A stretch of DNA of 64,000 bases, taken from assembly GCA_963669155.1 (NCBI GenBank), contig CAVLGW020000043.1:17503-81502 (forward strand), given 5' to 3'. The position numbers and the translations under genes were made by a program. Every line of letters begins with the position of its first letter. Within the stretch, counting starts at the first letter, position 1. The notes beneath the pieces were generated by a model. It saw only the letters and a list, made by a program, of their open reading frames with translations. It had not been told where the DNA came from and did not search any database. Positions 1-12,729 of this stretch are shown here, in pieces. Source of the stretch: Arbacia lixula. Lineage: Eukaryota; Echinodermata; Echinoidea; Arbacioida; Arbaciidae.

Positions 1-1163
1 CAAATGTTAAAGTTTACCTGCAAGACTCTCTTATGATCCATAACTTGGCAACTGTTACAGCAATGGCAGCCACACTTGGTTGATAGAAGCACTAGGGGTA
101 TCTTCATGTTATGGTGTTGTCAGAGGTCATGTGATGATGTCAAAGGTCATTTGAGGTCATATATTAAAGAGTATGTGCAAGACTCTCTTTTTCTATGTTA
201 AAGTTTACCTGCAAGACTCTCTTTTGACAAATAACTTCACATTAGTTGCTTGGATTACAACCTAACTTGGGTCATAGATGCACTGGGGGTACCTTCATGT
301 TATGGTACCGTTGGAGGTCACAGGATAAGGTCAAAGGTCATTTGAGGTCATACGTTAAAGTTTACCTGCAAGACTCTCTTTTGACAAATAACTTCACATG
401 GGTTGCTTGGATTACAACCTAACTTGGGTCATAGATGCACTGGGGGTACCTTCATGTTATGGTACCGTTGGAGGTCACAGGATAAGGTCAAAGGTCATTT
501 GAGGTCATACGTTAAAGTTTACCTGCAAGACTCTCTTTTGACAAATAACTTCACATGGGTTGCTTGGATTACAACATAACTTGGGTCATAGATGCACTGG
601 GGGTACCTTCATGTTATGGTACCGTTGGAGGTCACAGGATAAGGTCAAAGGTCATTTGAGGTCATACGTTAAAGTTTACCTGCAAGACTCTCTTTTGACA
701 AATAACTTCACATAGGTTGCTTGGATTACAACCTAACTTGGGTCATAGATGCACTGGGGCTACCTTCATGTTATGGTGCTGTTGGAGGTCACAGGATAAG
801 GTCAAAGGTCATTTGAGGTCATACGTTAAAGTTTACCTGCAAGACTCTCTTTTGACAAATAACTTCACATAGGTTGCTTGGATTACAACCTAACTTGGGT
901 CATAGATGCACTGGGGGTACCTTCATGTTATGGTACCGTTGGAGGTCACAGGATAAGGTCAAAGGTCATTTGAGGTCATACGTTAAAGTTTACTTGCAAG
1001 ACTCTCTTATCACACATAACTCATCACATGTTGCTACAATGGCAATCAAACTTGGATGATGGATGCACTGGGGGCACCTGCATGTTATTGTGCTGTAAGA
1101 GGTCACATGATATGGTCAAAGGTCATTTGAGGTCATACATTAAAGTTTACTTGCAAGACTCTT
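1..1163. repeat. 157-bp tandem satellite with AGGTCA half-sites
   Basis: A head-to-tail array. The landmark TACGTTAAAG (or a close variant) recurs at 351, 508, 665, 822, 979 and 1136, exactly 157 bp apart. Earlier monomers at the left edge are more diverged and include a roughly 34-bp internal duplication near 160-200. The array is cut by the window edge, so its full size is unknown. Each complete monomer carries four same-strand AGGTCA motifs spaced 7, 1 and 4 bases apart. Short ORFs across it are by-products of the repeat. Confidence 0.95.
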
Positions 1164-2049
1164 GGTGAAGGCTTCCTAACTTGTGCACAGAATTGTGTGA
1201 GCATGTCTTGTGCAACTGATTATCATCCTGTTTTGTCTTTGTCTAATCTAATAGAACTTGGTGGAGGCTTTTTATTCCATCTCAAAGAAGGGGGAAGGTG
1301 GGGGAGGGGGAGTAGATAGAGGAAGTAGCATTGCATGAAATAGCCCTTCTCATTTATGGAATGTTACATTCTATGGCAGATATTTCACAATCAGCCAGGG
1401 ATACAATTCTTTTGCGTAGCAACGGAGATCGCGATATTTCTGGTTATTTTCGCAAGTGGGCGAGACACAATATTGCTAATGCCTTGTTAGGAAAGTTCTT
1501 ACACATTATAATCTTTTACTTTCCGAGGTATTTAGAAAATGAGATTTGTTGACCTGCAAAGGGCTTCACAGTTTTTGATTAACACAGTACATGGATTGTG
1601 ATGTGCTACAGTAAATGCAGATTGGGGCTGTGTTGAAATACAATACGTTATCATTATTTTTCGCTGTGCCAACTCTTCTTTAATTTACACTCTTTCAACA
1701 ACCATCTCTTTTCTTTCTCTCTATGTCTCTGTCTCTGTCTTTCTCTCTCTCTCTCTCTCTCCCCCCCCCCCCATATTTCTTCTCTCAACTCCCTTCTCGT
1801 GGTCGTTTACAATCGACTTTACCCCATTCCGTTTTGCTAACGCCTCTCTCTTTCACTACCCTCTTCTCAATTACCTCTCTAGCTGAACCTACTGTCGAAC
1901 AGAATACTAGACCTCCGAGCGGGAGTTAGACTTCCGAGCAGTAGACTAGCTTGCCGAGCAGTAATGGTTAGGACGATATACGATGGATGTTAGAATGATG
2001 TTGTTTCAGTGTTGCATAGAGTCCATCTTGCAGACCTATTGAATAGGCC
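1164..2049. other. No gene seen; CT/C-rich tract
   Basis: I see no exon with convincing splice sites or conserved coding. A CT-rich stretch ending in a poly-C run occupies about 1700-1772. The short ORFs here are not supported. Confidence 0.6.
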
Positions 2050-2245
2050 TAAGCCGTTTTCGCAATGTATTCATAACTTTAGCCCTAACACGTTATGGTA
2101 TTTACCTGTATCTGTTGATTCAGTTTCAATTGGTGGAATGCACTCAGAATATATTAGTTGTTGCTTCTTGACAAACCTGGGACAAACTTTGGGGTAACCC
2201 TTAATAACGTATTGATCGAAAGACGTGCATACGATTTGCATACAT
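2050..2245 (+). mobile_element. Fragment related to the TTAA MITE at 14.2-14.8 kb
   Basis: This stretch resembles the interior of the element at about 14412-14605, in the same order: a TGTATTCA(T/C)AACTTT block, an ACCTGTATCT block, then TATTAGTTGTTGCT, ACAAACCT and GGTAACGTATTG-like segments. The terminal inverted repeats of the complete copy are not found here, so this looks like a diverged internal remnant. Confidence 0.6.
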
Positions 2246-2399
2246 AATGTAAATGGTCTATTGAAGAAACAAGCAAGCAAGTTTGTAGTTTTGTTGTAAA
2301 ACAGTGGTTAACTGGATACTTATAAACAGTTGGTAAATTGAATGCTGTTACCCGTTTGCTTTGCTTGTACTTTAGTAACATCTAGATTTCCACAGCGTC

Positions 2400-5300
2400 A
2401 TATAAAAAAGTAAAAAGGAGTGATTTTAGGGTCATGTTGTCATGAAAAAAAAATGCGACGGTCAAGAAATAAACACGCATATTCAGTTTTCAATGTTGTT
2501 GTAATAATTTAAGTTCAAATTGTTTTAAGATAGTATTTTAACAAAATTATTGACAATGCTTTGATGTTCCATGTGCCGGGCTGACATTTAGCTGTTGTCA
2601 ACTTGAAAAGAAATTTCTTTAATTGCCCATTTGTCTCTAGGAGCTTTGTTTTTGACAAATTTGTTTTCAACCACAAGGAAGATAAGGGCAGATTATGATA
2701 ATTTTTTTACTCTGCTTTTATTTCGAGAAGTAATGAGGAATCATTAAAAAAAACGGACATATAAGATATTTGTTTCACAAAATTGACTAATTTCTTCACT
2801 TTCCGACATCTTGTGCAGTTGTTGGATTCAACCATTATGTATTACATGTATTTCATAAACTTTGTGGAAGTCAAAATCGAAGTTATTGAGCAATGGGGGA
2901 AACAAAAGGGTTACCTTCCACCACAATGAAGTGATTGTGCGACTATCATGCGTTTGTGCGTGTGTGTGTGTGGGGGGGGGGGGGATATTCCTTACGACAA
3001 TGGATATCAGTCCGGGGAGAAAAGGGGGAATATGATTGGTGGAAAAACAATGTTGATAAACAGATTCATGTAGGTTATCAGCACGATCACAATAATGGGG
3101 GAATTTACACTCAAACCATGACAACAGAGGGATATATCCGCGTATTGAAATGCAGTGCTGGCGTTGATGAAAGGAAATCCTGGATCAAACGACCAAGCGG
3201 AAAGACGTTCCTTACCGCTGGTGTACATTGCACATTTCCTATCAGCTAAGGTGGCCTGGGATGACGATAGTCTACAGGCAGACTAGCCTTTAGCCAAGGC
3301 ATTCGGCGCTTTTATTTCCCAAAATGTGCCGAACGAGTCTGCATACATAAGACTATCATGCGGGGAACTAGTCTGCATACATAAGACTATCAATCATGCG
3401 AGGCGCTTCAGCGCCGAGAACTTGCAGTTTTGTTCTTTTGTTACGTATAATACGTCCGCTACCAAATTGGTAGATAATGAGATGCAAAGCCAGCCAAACC
3501 ACACCTTCTAATCCAATGAACCAATCAGGGTAGACTATTCAAGAAAAATCATGAATATGCAGCTGGAAGGTTTAAATTGTCAAATTTTAAGAATTTGCAG
3601 ACGAAAGCTATATGATCAGCTGCCTGTCGCTGCCAGTGCTGCAAGCACACAAATCCCATCGGCATTCCCTGGCGAAACTGGCCAGACTTCTCCGGGAGGT
3701 ACTACTCGCAGTCGCGCTGCTCTGTCAATTGAAGTGATCAAATTTTCACCTCTTATTGCCTTAATGAAGGATCAGGCATTTAACAATTTGATCTCGATTG
3801 ATGTGAATAAGGCTTTATATCATGACGGAATGATAGCTATCCATTAGTAACAGTGGTATATTCTAGGTAGGTCAGCTTGACGCAGATCATTCACGTGTGC
3901 AGAAAGTTATTAGTTGCACAATGCAAATACCGATTACTTTTCCAACTAGCTGATCGCGCGAACCATTATACGCAGGGTAGAAGGAAAAACTAAGGAGACT
4001 ATTTTTTCAAAGTTATCTAGAACATAATTATAAATACGTTAGTCATACTTTAAATATATTTATATAATACATTTATGTTTTATTGAAGTTTGTACCAGAA
4101 TTCATTGATTATTTAGTACATAGTGAAAACTTTGAGCCCGTTTTGGACAAAAGGTGAATACGCGCTCGCTGCCCGAGCGCGCATCACCGGTCTCGGCTCG
4201 AATTGGGTAGGACTACTCCATTATGGCATATAGGGGTGATTGCTTAATTTACGGATTATCCCTCCCACGGCTGCACAAGTAGGAAAAAGGTTCAAATGAT
4301 TCCAAATGCAAACAGATAGTCATTTCGTATGCATCCTCCACATGTTCTTCAGCTATTGACCGCAAGCACTTGTGTTTCATAACATAATTTTAGATATGGG
4401 GTTGGTTAGAGGGGAAACGTAGCATTGCTCTAAAATCTTCCCTTCAACTGGCGGATCCAGCTAGAGCCTAGCCAGAGCTATCAAGCCCTCATTTCAAAAT
4501 TCAGAGTCAGACGAATGCAAATGAAGTCAAACCTTGTCAGTTTGAAACCATGAATTCCAACACAAGTAACAAGACTAGTAACAATTGAGGGGTCGACATG
4601 CTTTATTGAGTTACCATGTTTATTCCGACAAGTGTACGCTAGCTACCAAATTAATCATTTCGTATTTAATAAAGCTGCTACTAGTACTATAAAACCAACA
4701 AATGTTTGCACGCGTGGGACCAAATCTCAGTCACCGTTCACACAATATTCTATCCGCTGCAGAGTGCAGACAACACCGAAAACATGCGTTTATTTAATTA
4801 TTTAGCGATGTGTACGGGAAATACGCTCCATACAGCATTAAACAATGGGTGAACTTTCAAATATCTCACCTCCATTGTTCTAAATATTCTGGACATTGTT
4901 AGAACTTCAAGTAAAGGAACACAAATTGTCACAGGAATATGCAGTTCTCGTCGCTGAGTCGTGAGTCCTGCGCGTCGTCTGCAGCGCGTACCTGATTGCG
5001 CGCAACGCTCGCGACGCCCCCGCTCTATAATGGAATCGTCGCATTACGTCATTTGCCGCAGTTCTCGTTGCCTTCTTTTCTATTATTGTCTCTCATTAGA
5101 CAAAACTTTTTGGAACAAAAGTGCAACGAGGTTTTACAGCCAATGAGAATAAGTCTTATATCAAGTTTTAGTGTGAAATCTCTTCTGTCAGAAACCGCTC
5201 GCCCCAGACTGACTGTTTGCTTTGTTTGTTTTCTGTAGGCCTACACGTGTGTGATGAACATGTTTGTTCGTCGATTTCGGAGGCATTTCCCATAGACTTC

Positions 5301-6140
5301 CACCTCAAAAGACGAATGCGTAACAGATTTCAAGCAAAAAGTGCAACGAGACTACTTGATATCCTCGAATTATTGTTAGTTAATCATGTGTAGAAAAGTG
5401 TTGGCTTTCAGATGCTACTCGCCCCAAGCGAGGATATTTATGCTAACATGTAAAAAATTAGCGATTTATGACACAATGTCACGAAATCTAACATAGATTT
5501 ACGTGTTATATCGACGCACGGACATGCACACGCGCGCACGGTGAGCAAATGTCCACAATGTTTCACTATGATTAGAATAATAACACCCCCACTATACAAT
5601 GAACGAATCTACGTAAAACATCACGATGAAAACAATTACGATTGGTCGCGATCGTCAATAGCTGCTGCATATGTAATACCCTCGTACATATGCAAATATA
5701 TAATGAACTTTACAAGTTAGCAAAGGCTATAGTCCACTGCCTGGACTGTTTTAGTTGAAACGCGCTGTATACGCATTGCGGACACGCACAACTAGATGTA
5801 TTTGTCTGCCCTCCACTTTTTCGCGGGCAGACAGATTCGTGGAGTCGCGCAATCAGTGGTCTGGCGCGGTGTGCGTACTGTGTGAATCAGTGGCGTAGTA
5901 TGTGGGAGAAGAGGCGGACGATAAAATACGGCCAGTATCTGGACTAGATCACTACCGTAAACGCACACTGCTTTAGTCTTTTTTCAAACCTTGTTCGGCG
6001 AGCGAGGACTCGACCAAAGGCTACAGGCAGACTCACTTGATCGACTCTCACAGAACATTAAATACATGTACCTTTTATGTACATGTATATATATATATAT
6101 ATGAGAGTTAGACTGCAGTTTTAGACCCATTGATCCAAAC
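2400..6140. other. No gene recognised
   Basis: Mostly AT-rich DNA without recognisable coding. A poly-G run lies near 2970-2985, and a roughly 30-bp direct duplication containing the block GTCTGCATACATAAGACTA lies at about 3337-3400. CpG-containing sequence around 4940-5050 and 5500-5900 is mildly GC-rich but shows no supported exon. A short (TA)n run is at about 6083-6100. Confidence 0.5.
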
Positions 6141-6148
6141 CCACTCCT

Positions 6149-6287
6149 GGGGGGCATTTCATCAAAGGACTTGTCGGATATTTTATCCAACAAGTTTGCT
6201 CTCGGCCAATAAGATGCAAGCATTTCAGTAGCTTATAACAGTTTGTCGGATAAAACTTCCGACAAGTCCTTTGATGAAATGCCCCCC
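6149..6287. mobile_element. MITE, GGGGGGCATTTCAT family, copy 1
   Basis: About 139 bp bounded by inverted repeats that begin GGGGGGCATTTCATCAAAGG and end with its complement. The arms continue through a CTTGTCGGA/TCCGACAAG segment, giving roughly 30-bp terminal inverted repeats. The interior holds the block CTCGGCCAATAAGATGCAAG. It has no coding capacity. A near-identical copy lies at 31219-31357, a truncated one at about 33258-33350, and a diverged relative at 9454-9620. Confidence 0.9.
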
Positions 6288-6309
6288 TGATTGACTAACA
6301 TCGATCTTA

Positions 6310-6385
6310 ATGGCTTACTCTATCTCTCTCTGTCTCTCTCTCCCTCTCTCTCTCTCTCAAACACACACACATACCTACACACATT
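6310..6385 (+). repeat. CT-rich and CA-rich microsatellite
   Basis: A run of CT dinucleotides with interruptions (about 6320-6358) passes into CA repeats (about 6360-6370). A similar CT/CA block follows a GATTGACTAACAT(C/T)GATCTTA segment again near 60435-60535, so this is part of a dispersed repeat. Confidence 0.8.
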
Positions 6386-6409
6386 TATAGTCACACCCAG
6401 GTCGAAATT

Positions 6410-7560
6410 CCCATAGAAACCAGTAGAAACCAGTAGAGACCGTCTACTGGTTTCTACTGGTCCAGTAGAGTCTACTGGTCTGAAGAGGAACTACGAAATC
6501 AAACCAGGAAAAAACCAGTAGAAACCAGTAGAGTCTAATGTGTTGAAGACCACTAGAAACCAATAGAAACCAGTGAGATCTAATGGTTTGAGAAGGAGTG
6601 TGAAAAAACAAAGTCAAACCAGTAGAAACCATTAGAGACCAGTGGATTCTAATGGTGTTGAAGACCAGTAGAAACCATTTTAATCCACTGGTCTCTAATG
6701 GTTTCTACTGGTTTGATTTTGTTTTTTTCACACTCCTTCTCAAACCACTAGATCTCACTGGTTTCTATTGGTTTCTACTGGTCTTCAATACCATTAGAAT
6801 CCACTGGTCTCTAATGGTTTCTACTGATTTGACTTTGTTTTTTTACACTCCTTTTCAAACCATTAGATCTCACTGGTTTCTATTGGTTTCTACTGGTCTT
6901 CGATACCATTAGAATCCACTGGTCTCTAATGGTTTATACTGGTTTGACTTTGTTTTTTTACACTCCTTTTCAAACCATTAGATCTCACTGGTTTCTACTG
7001 GCCTTCAATACCATTAGAATCCACTTGTCTCTAATGGTTTCTACTGGTTTGACTTTGTTTTTTTTTTACACTCCTTTTCAAACCATTAGATCTCACTGGT
7101 TTCTATTGGTTTCTACTGGTCTTCAATACCATTAGAATCCACTGGTCTCTAATGGTTTCTACTGGTTTGACTTTGTTTGTTTCACACTAATAGAAACTAG
7201 TGAGGTATAATGTTTTGAAAAGGAGTGTGAAAAATTCAAAGTCAAACCAGGAGCAACCATTAGAGATCAGCGAAACTTAATGGTTTGAAAAGGAGTGTGA
7301 AAAGTACGGAGTCAAACCAGTAGAAACCATGAGACCAGTGAATTCTACTGGTGGAGACCAGTATAAACCAATAGAAACCAGTAAGACCTAATGGTTTGAA
7401 AAGGAGTGTCAAAAATTCAAAGTCAAACCAGTAGAAACCAATAGAAACCAGTGAGATCTAATGGTTTGAAAAGGAGTGTGAAAAATACAAAGTCAAACCA
7501 ATAGAAACCATTAGAGACCAGTGAATTCTCCTGGTATTGGAGATCAATAGAAACCATAGG
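6410..7560. repeat. Minisatellite cluster of CTACTGG/CCAGTAG units, both orientations
   Basis: Dense repetition of TTTCTACTGG, CCATTAGA and CACTCCTTTTCAAACC blocks. In the middle (about 6680-7180) the units run in one orientation with a period of roughly 105-118 bp, judged from CCATTAGAAT at 6791, 6906, 7011 and 7129. On both sides the same blocks appear as the reverse complement. The Phe/Trp-rich ORFs on both strands are translations of the repeat, not genes. Confidence 0.9.
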
Positions 7561-7575
7561 CGGAAATCGCTCCCC

Positions 7576-9310
7576 GAAGGTGGTTTCATACCTAGATGAG
7601 TGGTAAAATACTGAAATTTCACCCACAAATAAGCAATATTATGCTTTTTAAAAAATTATGTTTGGATTGAAGATTAATCATGAACTTTCTGAGAAATTGC
7701 GCTTTGAATATTACTCGGTAAAACATCGCACATTCATACCACTGAACATTGAAACCGGCCCCAATGTATGATGGGGTGGGCCATTCTCGCCGCACTTACG
7801 ATTTGAGACGAAAACAAATACGTATTTCTAAATACTCTTACACTAAATCACACTTACTTTCATGCTTTATATTTTCAAAATCATATTACAGAGACATTTT
7901 GAGTAAGCACTTACGAATAAATGTATTTTCAGTGCAAAACTGTGAGACTGTCAATATTTGTCGACGATAAAGTTGTGGCCCTTAAACGCCGCACCGTTTA
8001 CGTGTATTGTCAATCATGGGCTTTTCCTGATCGATTATGTGTTCGATTTAATGGTGACTTGGTGATTTGAATAAAAAAAGGGAAAAAAAAAGAAATTTGT
8101 AGTTTGCTTGTTCATGTGATTTACGTTTGAAGTGGACTATTTTATTGATAGAAGAATTATATTTTCTTTAAGGCTACCCTAGATGTTAAATGGAACGAGG
8201 TCCGAAAAAAAGAGACTGCCATAATACGAGAGTCTTCATTTCGATCGCATTTTCTCGGAACGTGCATGATGTAGTGACGAAGGCACGCACATCACGATCA
8301 AACTGACTTCCCTCGTAGGCGAGTGAAGCGATCGCGGGGCGGGTGCGCGGCAGGAATTTCAGAGAAAATGGACTTTCTGGTCGGCAAATAATGTTTACAT
8401 TTACCGAATAATGTGGGGTTTTTTTGTAGCTTAAAATGTCAAAAGACGATAATTTGATGAAACTTCCTTTTTTTACTCGTAATTGCGTAGCTTGACAGAA
8501 ACTGTTGTGCCGACGGGGATTCTGTAGTCTCACGCGTGATACGCTTACCATTTCGTTCTAATACGCAGTTTTCTAGTGCGTCGATTAAGGGCCCCGCGGT
8601 GAGAATGGGCCACTAGCCATACTACATCTCCGTCAATCTGAAAAGTACAGTGCCGACATTTCACCAGTATTGCGTCTCGATCATGCTCGCGCTCGTTCCA
8701 CTGCAGTAAAAAAAACTTTGGGAAAGTTTCGGCGATCGATGAGAAAATCATGGATGTACGAACGCAAGTTGAAAAACATATATTTTGAACGAAAATCATG
8801 AAAATGTGTAATTTTCAAATATGTGCACATTTTGTCTAATTTTACTTCTGAAAATTGTGCATATTGTTATCTAATGTGTAACTAATGTTTTAACTAAGTG
8901 TAAATACACTTATCGCGATCCAACCTTCGATACTGCAACAGCAGATATACGCGGGGGCGGTTTCAAGGGTAGGGCCAGGGGTCGGTTGGACCACTCACAA
9001 TAGTATCCCCCACGACCACATGCAAATTTTATTAAATCAAAAAAAGTTATACCATGCAGAAGGTCTAGACAGGATATAATAGGCAGTGATAGGGTCTAGA
9101 GTCTAGGCATGTTCTTTCTTTTATAGTTCATCGGCCATTAATTGTCTTAATTTATATTCATTTTGATGGTTTCTTTGATAAATTGATGTATTGTAGGAGT
9201 CTACTCCAGCCTTTTGAGTCTCGGACAACAAGGAGACAATCCGGCCAGCACCCAGCCTGAGGCTGTTACATAAAACTTACCATTGTCAATCAATCAATGA
9301 TCAATCAATG
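7576..9310 (-). repeat. Dispersed repeat, long copy (A)
   Basis: This region is the reverse complement of 25708-26560 over long stretches. Shared blocks include TGAAATTTCACCCACAAAT-like sequence near 7613, the GGCGGTTTCAAGGGTAGGG to CCCCCACGACCACATGCAAA block near 8955-9025, the TCTAGACAGGATATAATAGG block near 9065, and the CAATCAATCAATGATCAATC end near 9285. Copy A has about 860 bp (roughly 7760-8620) that copy B lacks. The ORFs inside show no recognisable family. Confidence 0.8.
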
Positions 9311-9453
9311 GCATTGATGGTAACTTTGCTACCAATGGCAATTTCTATGGAAATCTTGAATTTGACTGGCTGCTAGCTGAGTGGTGTTACCATCGCATTA
9401 CCATGGCATTGATGACAGTTACCTTTATTATGCAACAGGGCCCAGGCATGCCA

Positions 9454-9620
9454 GGGGGGCATTTCATGAAAGTTGTCAGCACTGATAAGTTGTCTTTCCT
9501 GACAGTTACCATAGTAACAATCAGAGGCTAGTGCCTCTCGGCCAATCAAAACCGAGGATTTCACTGAAATTATTGTCACTGACTATTTAGTCAGTGCTGA
9601 ACATTCATGAAATGCTCCCC
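9454..9620. mobile_element. Diverged MITE of the GGGGGGCATTTCAT family
   Basis: It starts GGGGGGCATTTCATGAAAG and ends CATTCATGAAATGCTCCCC, so the ends are inverted repeats. Inner arms carry GTCAGCACTGA and TCAGTGCTGA. The interior has a CTCTCGGCCAATCAAAAC block that recalls the CTCGGCCAATAAGATGC block of the 6.1 and 31.2 kb copies. Non-coding. Confidence 0.85.
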
Positions 9621-9623
9621 TTG

Positions 9624-9715
9624 GGTATCCCACTAATTTTATGAATTTTCACCCTCAAACTAACCATGACCCTAAGTTAACCCAAAACCTAATTCTAGGC
9701 CTAACCCTAACCCTC
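9624..9715 (+). repeat. Telomere-like degenerate CCCTAA stretch, copy 1
   Basis: Starts with GGTATCCCACTAATTTTATG and continues into interrupted CCTAA/CCCTAA words. The same leader followed by the same kind of words is found at 26630-26730, so this is an interspersed repeat module rather than a chromosome end. Confidence 0.7.
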
Positions 9716-9720
9716 ATTAA

Positions 9721-10630
9721 CATTTTCGCTGCCTCCTTTGTCCAAAAAAGTGATTTCTATGTCACTTATTGCCGATGACAATTGGTATTGCAGCTTTCTC
9801 ATTGCGTGCATGGACGATAGTGACTGATACCCTAATTGTATGGAATTGACAAAATAGGCAAGGGTAGTTTACAGCCAGTACAGAATCTGGCTATCATGGC
9901 CATGATAGTGTTAACATTAGCATGATTTTTAAGGGTATGAGGTGATTTTTGTTGTGATGATTAGGTAAAAAAAATAGCTTTAAATCACATATTTACCTTG
10001 CTAATCACTATCACTATCATTCTAACATAAATAATCTTAGTTTAGATCCTGACCCTGGCATGACCTCTACACCAATTTTGTTGAGTTACACCTGTTCATT
10101 CATCTAAAACATAAAAATGTAGCAACTGCTGTCAGACTAATCATGATGAAATAATCAGTAATCAATAATTCATAATTGGAATTACACAGGGCATTTGAAG
10201 GCAAGTCAAGTTCAAAGATCAAGGTCTCAGCTTACATGTAAATAAGGCTTAATGCAAATTGGTGTCTTCCTGATAACTTGATAACATTAACAAATGCTTC
10301 CTGATCACATTATTTCAGGGGCACATGTTCTGTGAACACAGCACACACACAGTAGCATGAAACTGGAAACATTGTTTACGTGATGCCTTTTAAAGTAGAA
10401 TTCCATTGAAAATTCTAACTATAGTAAATTTTTACATCTATGGAAAGCTGGTTATGTAGAGATCACGAAAATATTAATTTCCAGCCTCACACTGCTATGT
10501 GAATATAAAAATTAACGATTCTAATCGCCCGTGCATGATCTCCTCAAGCAGCTGATGATATTAATCCTCATCATTATTGCATTCGTGTTTATTGGTATTA
10601 GCCGCATTCAGACGGTGAAAGCCAATTCAG
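9721..10630. other. No gene recognised
   Basis: AT-rich DNA with no convincing coding sequence or structured repeat seen by eye. Confidence 0.5.
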
Positions 10631-10639
10631 ACGGTAAAA

Positions 10640-11390
10640 AAAGAAAAAATCTTACAAGTATTTTGTGGTTATCTTGTGGTTTGTCTTCACTAAGCAAAAT
10701 AGCATAACTTTTTATCAAAGAGGTTTTGGGCAAAATAATTCGGCAGGATTGTTTCTCACCTCATTGACTAACTTCTGTGTGAAAATCACATTAATACAAA
10801 TATCCAATAAGTCATGCGTGAGTGGGCAAATTTAAGAGGCAAAATGTAACTTTTCAAAAAGTCACAAGGGTAATTTGATTGGGATTTCTGGCATATGAAT
10901 CTTAGATGAATTATATTTCTGGTGCATAACTTATGTCCTTTCATTGTTTATCATCCATCTCTCGATGCACCTACATCTATCCCGACATTTAACCCATTTA
11001 ACCCGTTTAAAAATACTCCTTCCTCTGGAGTTTGAAACTTTTAAAAACCCTTTATTTTTGTCAAAAAATACAACTGGATATTTTGACAAAGATGTACCTA
11101 ATATATAAACATTGGAAGTCATTTTCGTGTCATGGTTGGGTGAATACACTTTAAAAATCGCAGAAAATGAAGAAATGCCAAAATGTACTGTTAAAACTTC
11201 ATAAACAATTATCCTTGTGACTTTTGAAAAATCTACATTTTTTGCCTTTAAAATTTGCCCACTCATGCATGACTTGGATTAATGTCATTTTCACACAGAG
11301 GTTAGTCAATAAGTTAAGGAACAATCCTGCAAATTATTTTTCCCCAAACCGCTTCGATAAAAAGTTACACTATTTTGCTTAGGGGGGAGG
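10640..11390. mobile_element. Foldback element with ~180-bp inverted arms
   Basis: The left arm (about 10670-10880) and right arm (about 11205-11385) are reverse complements. Matching segments include GCAAAATAG(C/T), TTTTTATC(A/G)AAG, GACTAACTTCTGTGTGAAAA and its complement, and the TCATGCGTGAGTGGGCAAAT block against ATTTGCCCACTCATGCATGA. The 325-bp centre encodes nothing recognisable. No clear target duplication was identified. Confidence 0.8.
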
Positions 11391-11468
11391 GGGTTACTTT
11401 TTTTGTGTGTGTTTAGAAAACACACAAACACACACACACACACGCGTAAAATATTACATTGTGATATC

Positions 11469-12272
11469 AGAGAGGTGTAAGGAATGGAGTCAGCACGAAG
11501 TGTAATTTATTCCTACAGCAGTCGTGTGCATTGATGTCACAATGGAATATTTTACGTGTTTGGCTCTTTGATCGAGGGAGATCCGCCGCCAAACAAGCAT
11601 GACAAAATGTAGGATGCATTTTGAGGAATATATATTCTGTATGCGCAGAAGATTTCAGAACCACTACATGAACTGAAGTGCATGTGCAGTAGTATTACAT
11701 GTTATAAAGATACGATTCTGTGAATTTCAGATTATATTGTTGCTTCGTTTTTGTGATAAAATGAGAATACTGTAGAAAACATGCCAGAGAAATGCCTCCA
11801 TATCACACATTTCCGAATCATATTTCCTTAAAAATATCTTGTAAATCGTTTATTGAGTGTTTCATCTTTCATGGAAACAACCTCAATTTCGTGTGCGGAG
11901 GTGTCTGAAAAAGTTACGGACCAAATTCTTTCTATAATTTTTTCAAAGTTTCCCTTCGCTTACCCCAAAACTAATTCACAGTGTGTGTAAAAAGATCAGC
12001 AACGAGCTCCCAGCGAAGGCTGAACGGTTGGCATACTTCTCAAAACAGATTTTCTTTTGTTATTCAGAGGAAGGCACTACCTAATTAGAAATACAGCTAG
12101 TTGTTTAAAACACATGAATGTCTTGGATTTTTATGAGGCGGCGGACCTCATAGATCAAAGGAAGTCAATCCGAGCGCAGTCCATCCATGATAGGTCCATG
12201 GTGATATCAATGCACGCGACTGCTGTACGAATAAATTACACTTCGTGCTGACTCCATTCCTTACACCTCTCT
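11469..12272. mobile_element. Foldback element with ~120-bp inverted arms
   Basis: The left end AGAGAGGTGTAAGGAATGGA and right end TCCATTCCTTACACCTCTCT are perfect complements, and the arms continue through AGTCAGCACGAAGTGTAATT. Arms occupy about 11469-11590 and 12130-12272. The 540-bp centre contains no recognised coding. A CA microsatellite (about 11420-11443) lies just outside the left end. Confidence 0.85.
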
Positions 12273-12619
12273 GTTCTTACCCTCTCCTATCCCCCTCCAT
12301 TTTTGTCTCGCCTGAACAAAGTTCAGCAGAGACCTAGTAATCACTTTTTTTTATATTTATGTGAGTAATCACTTTTCCTGTTGGTCTTTTAGTCCGTTGG
12401 TCTGTTACAAAAAAAGTTTTCATTTGACTTGCTCTCATTTCTTTATTTTTGCTTCAATTGTGATCACTCTCAGTACAAATGATCCTTGGGTAATACCACG
12501 TGTGTTGATGAGGATGATGAGGTCAAAGGTTACCTCGGCATCATTTCAGATATTTGATGAAAAAAGATGTGATGTCCGTAATATCTTCTTTCTCATCCCA
12601 CCCATGCCTAGCCCTTTCA

Positions 12620-12725
12620 GTGTGCTCTCTATTTCTCTCTCTCCCTCTCTCACGCCCTCTCTCTCCCTCTCTCTCCTTCTCTCTCCCTCTCCCTCCATCT
12701 CCCTCTCTCTCCATCTCTCTGGAAT
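12620..12725 (+). repeat. CT-rich simple repeat
   Basis: About 100 bp of CTCTCTCC-type repetition with interruptions. The Ser/Leu-rich and Arg/Glu-rich ORFs across it are simple-repeat artefacts. Confidence 0.9.
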
Positions 12726-12729
12726 ACGG

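Noticed and set aside
8186..8551. 121-codon minus-strand ORF.
   Set aside because: It lies inside the long copy of a dispersed repeat and has no recognisable domain; composition is consistent with chance.
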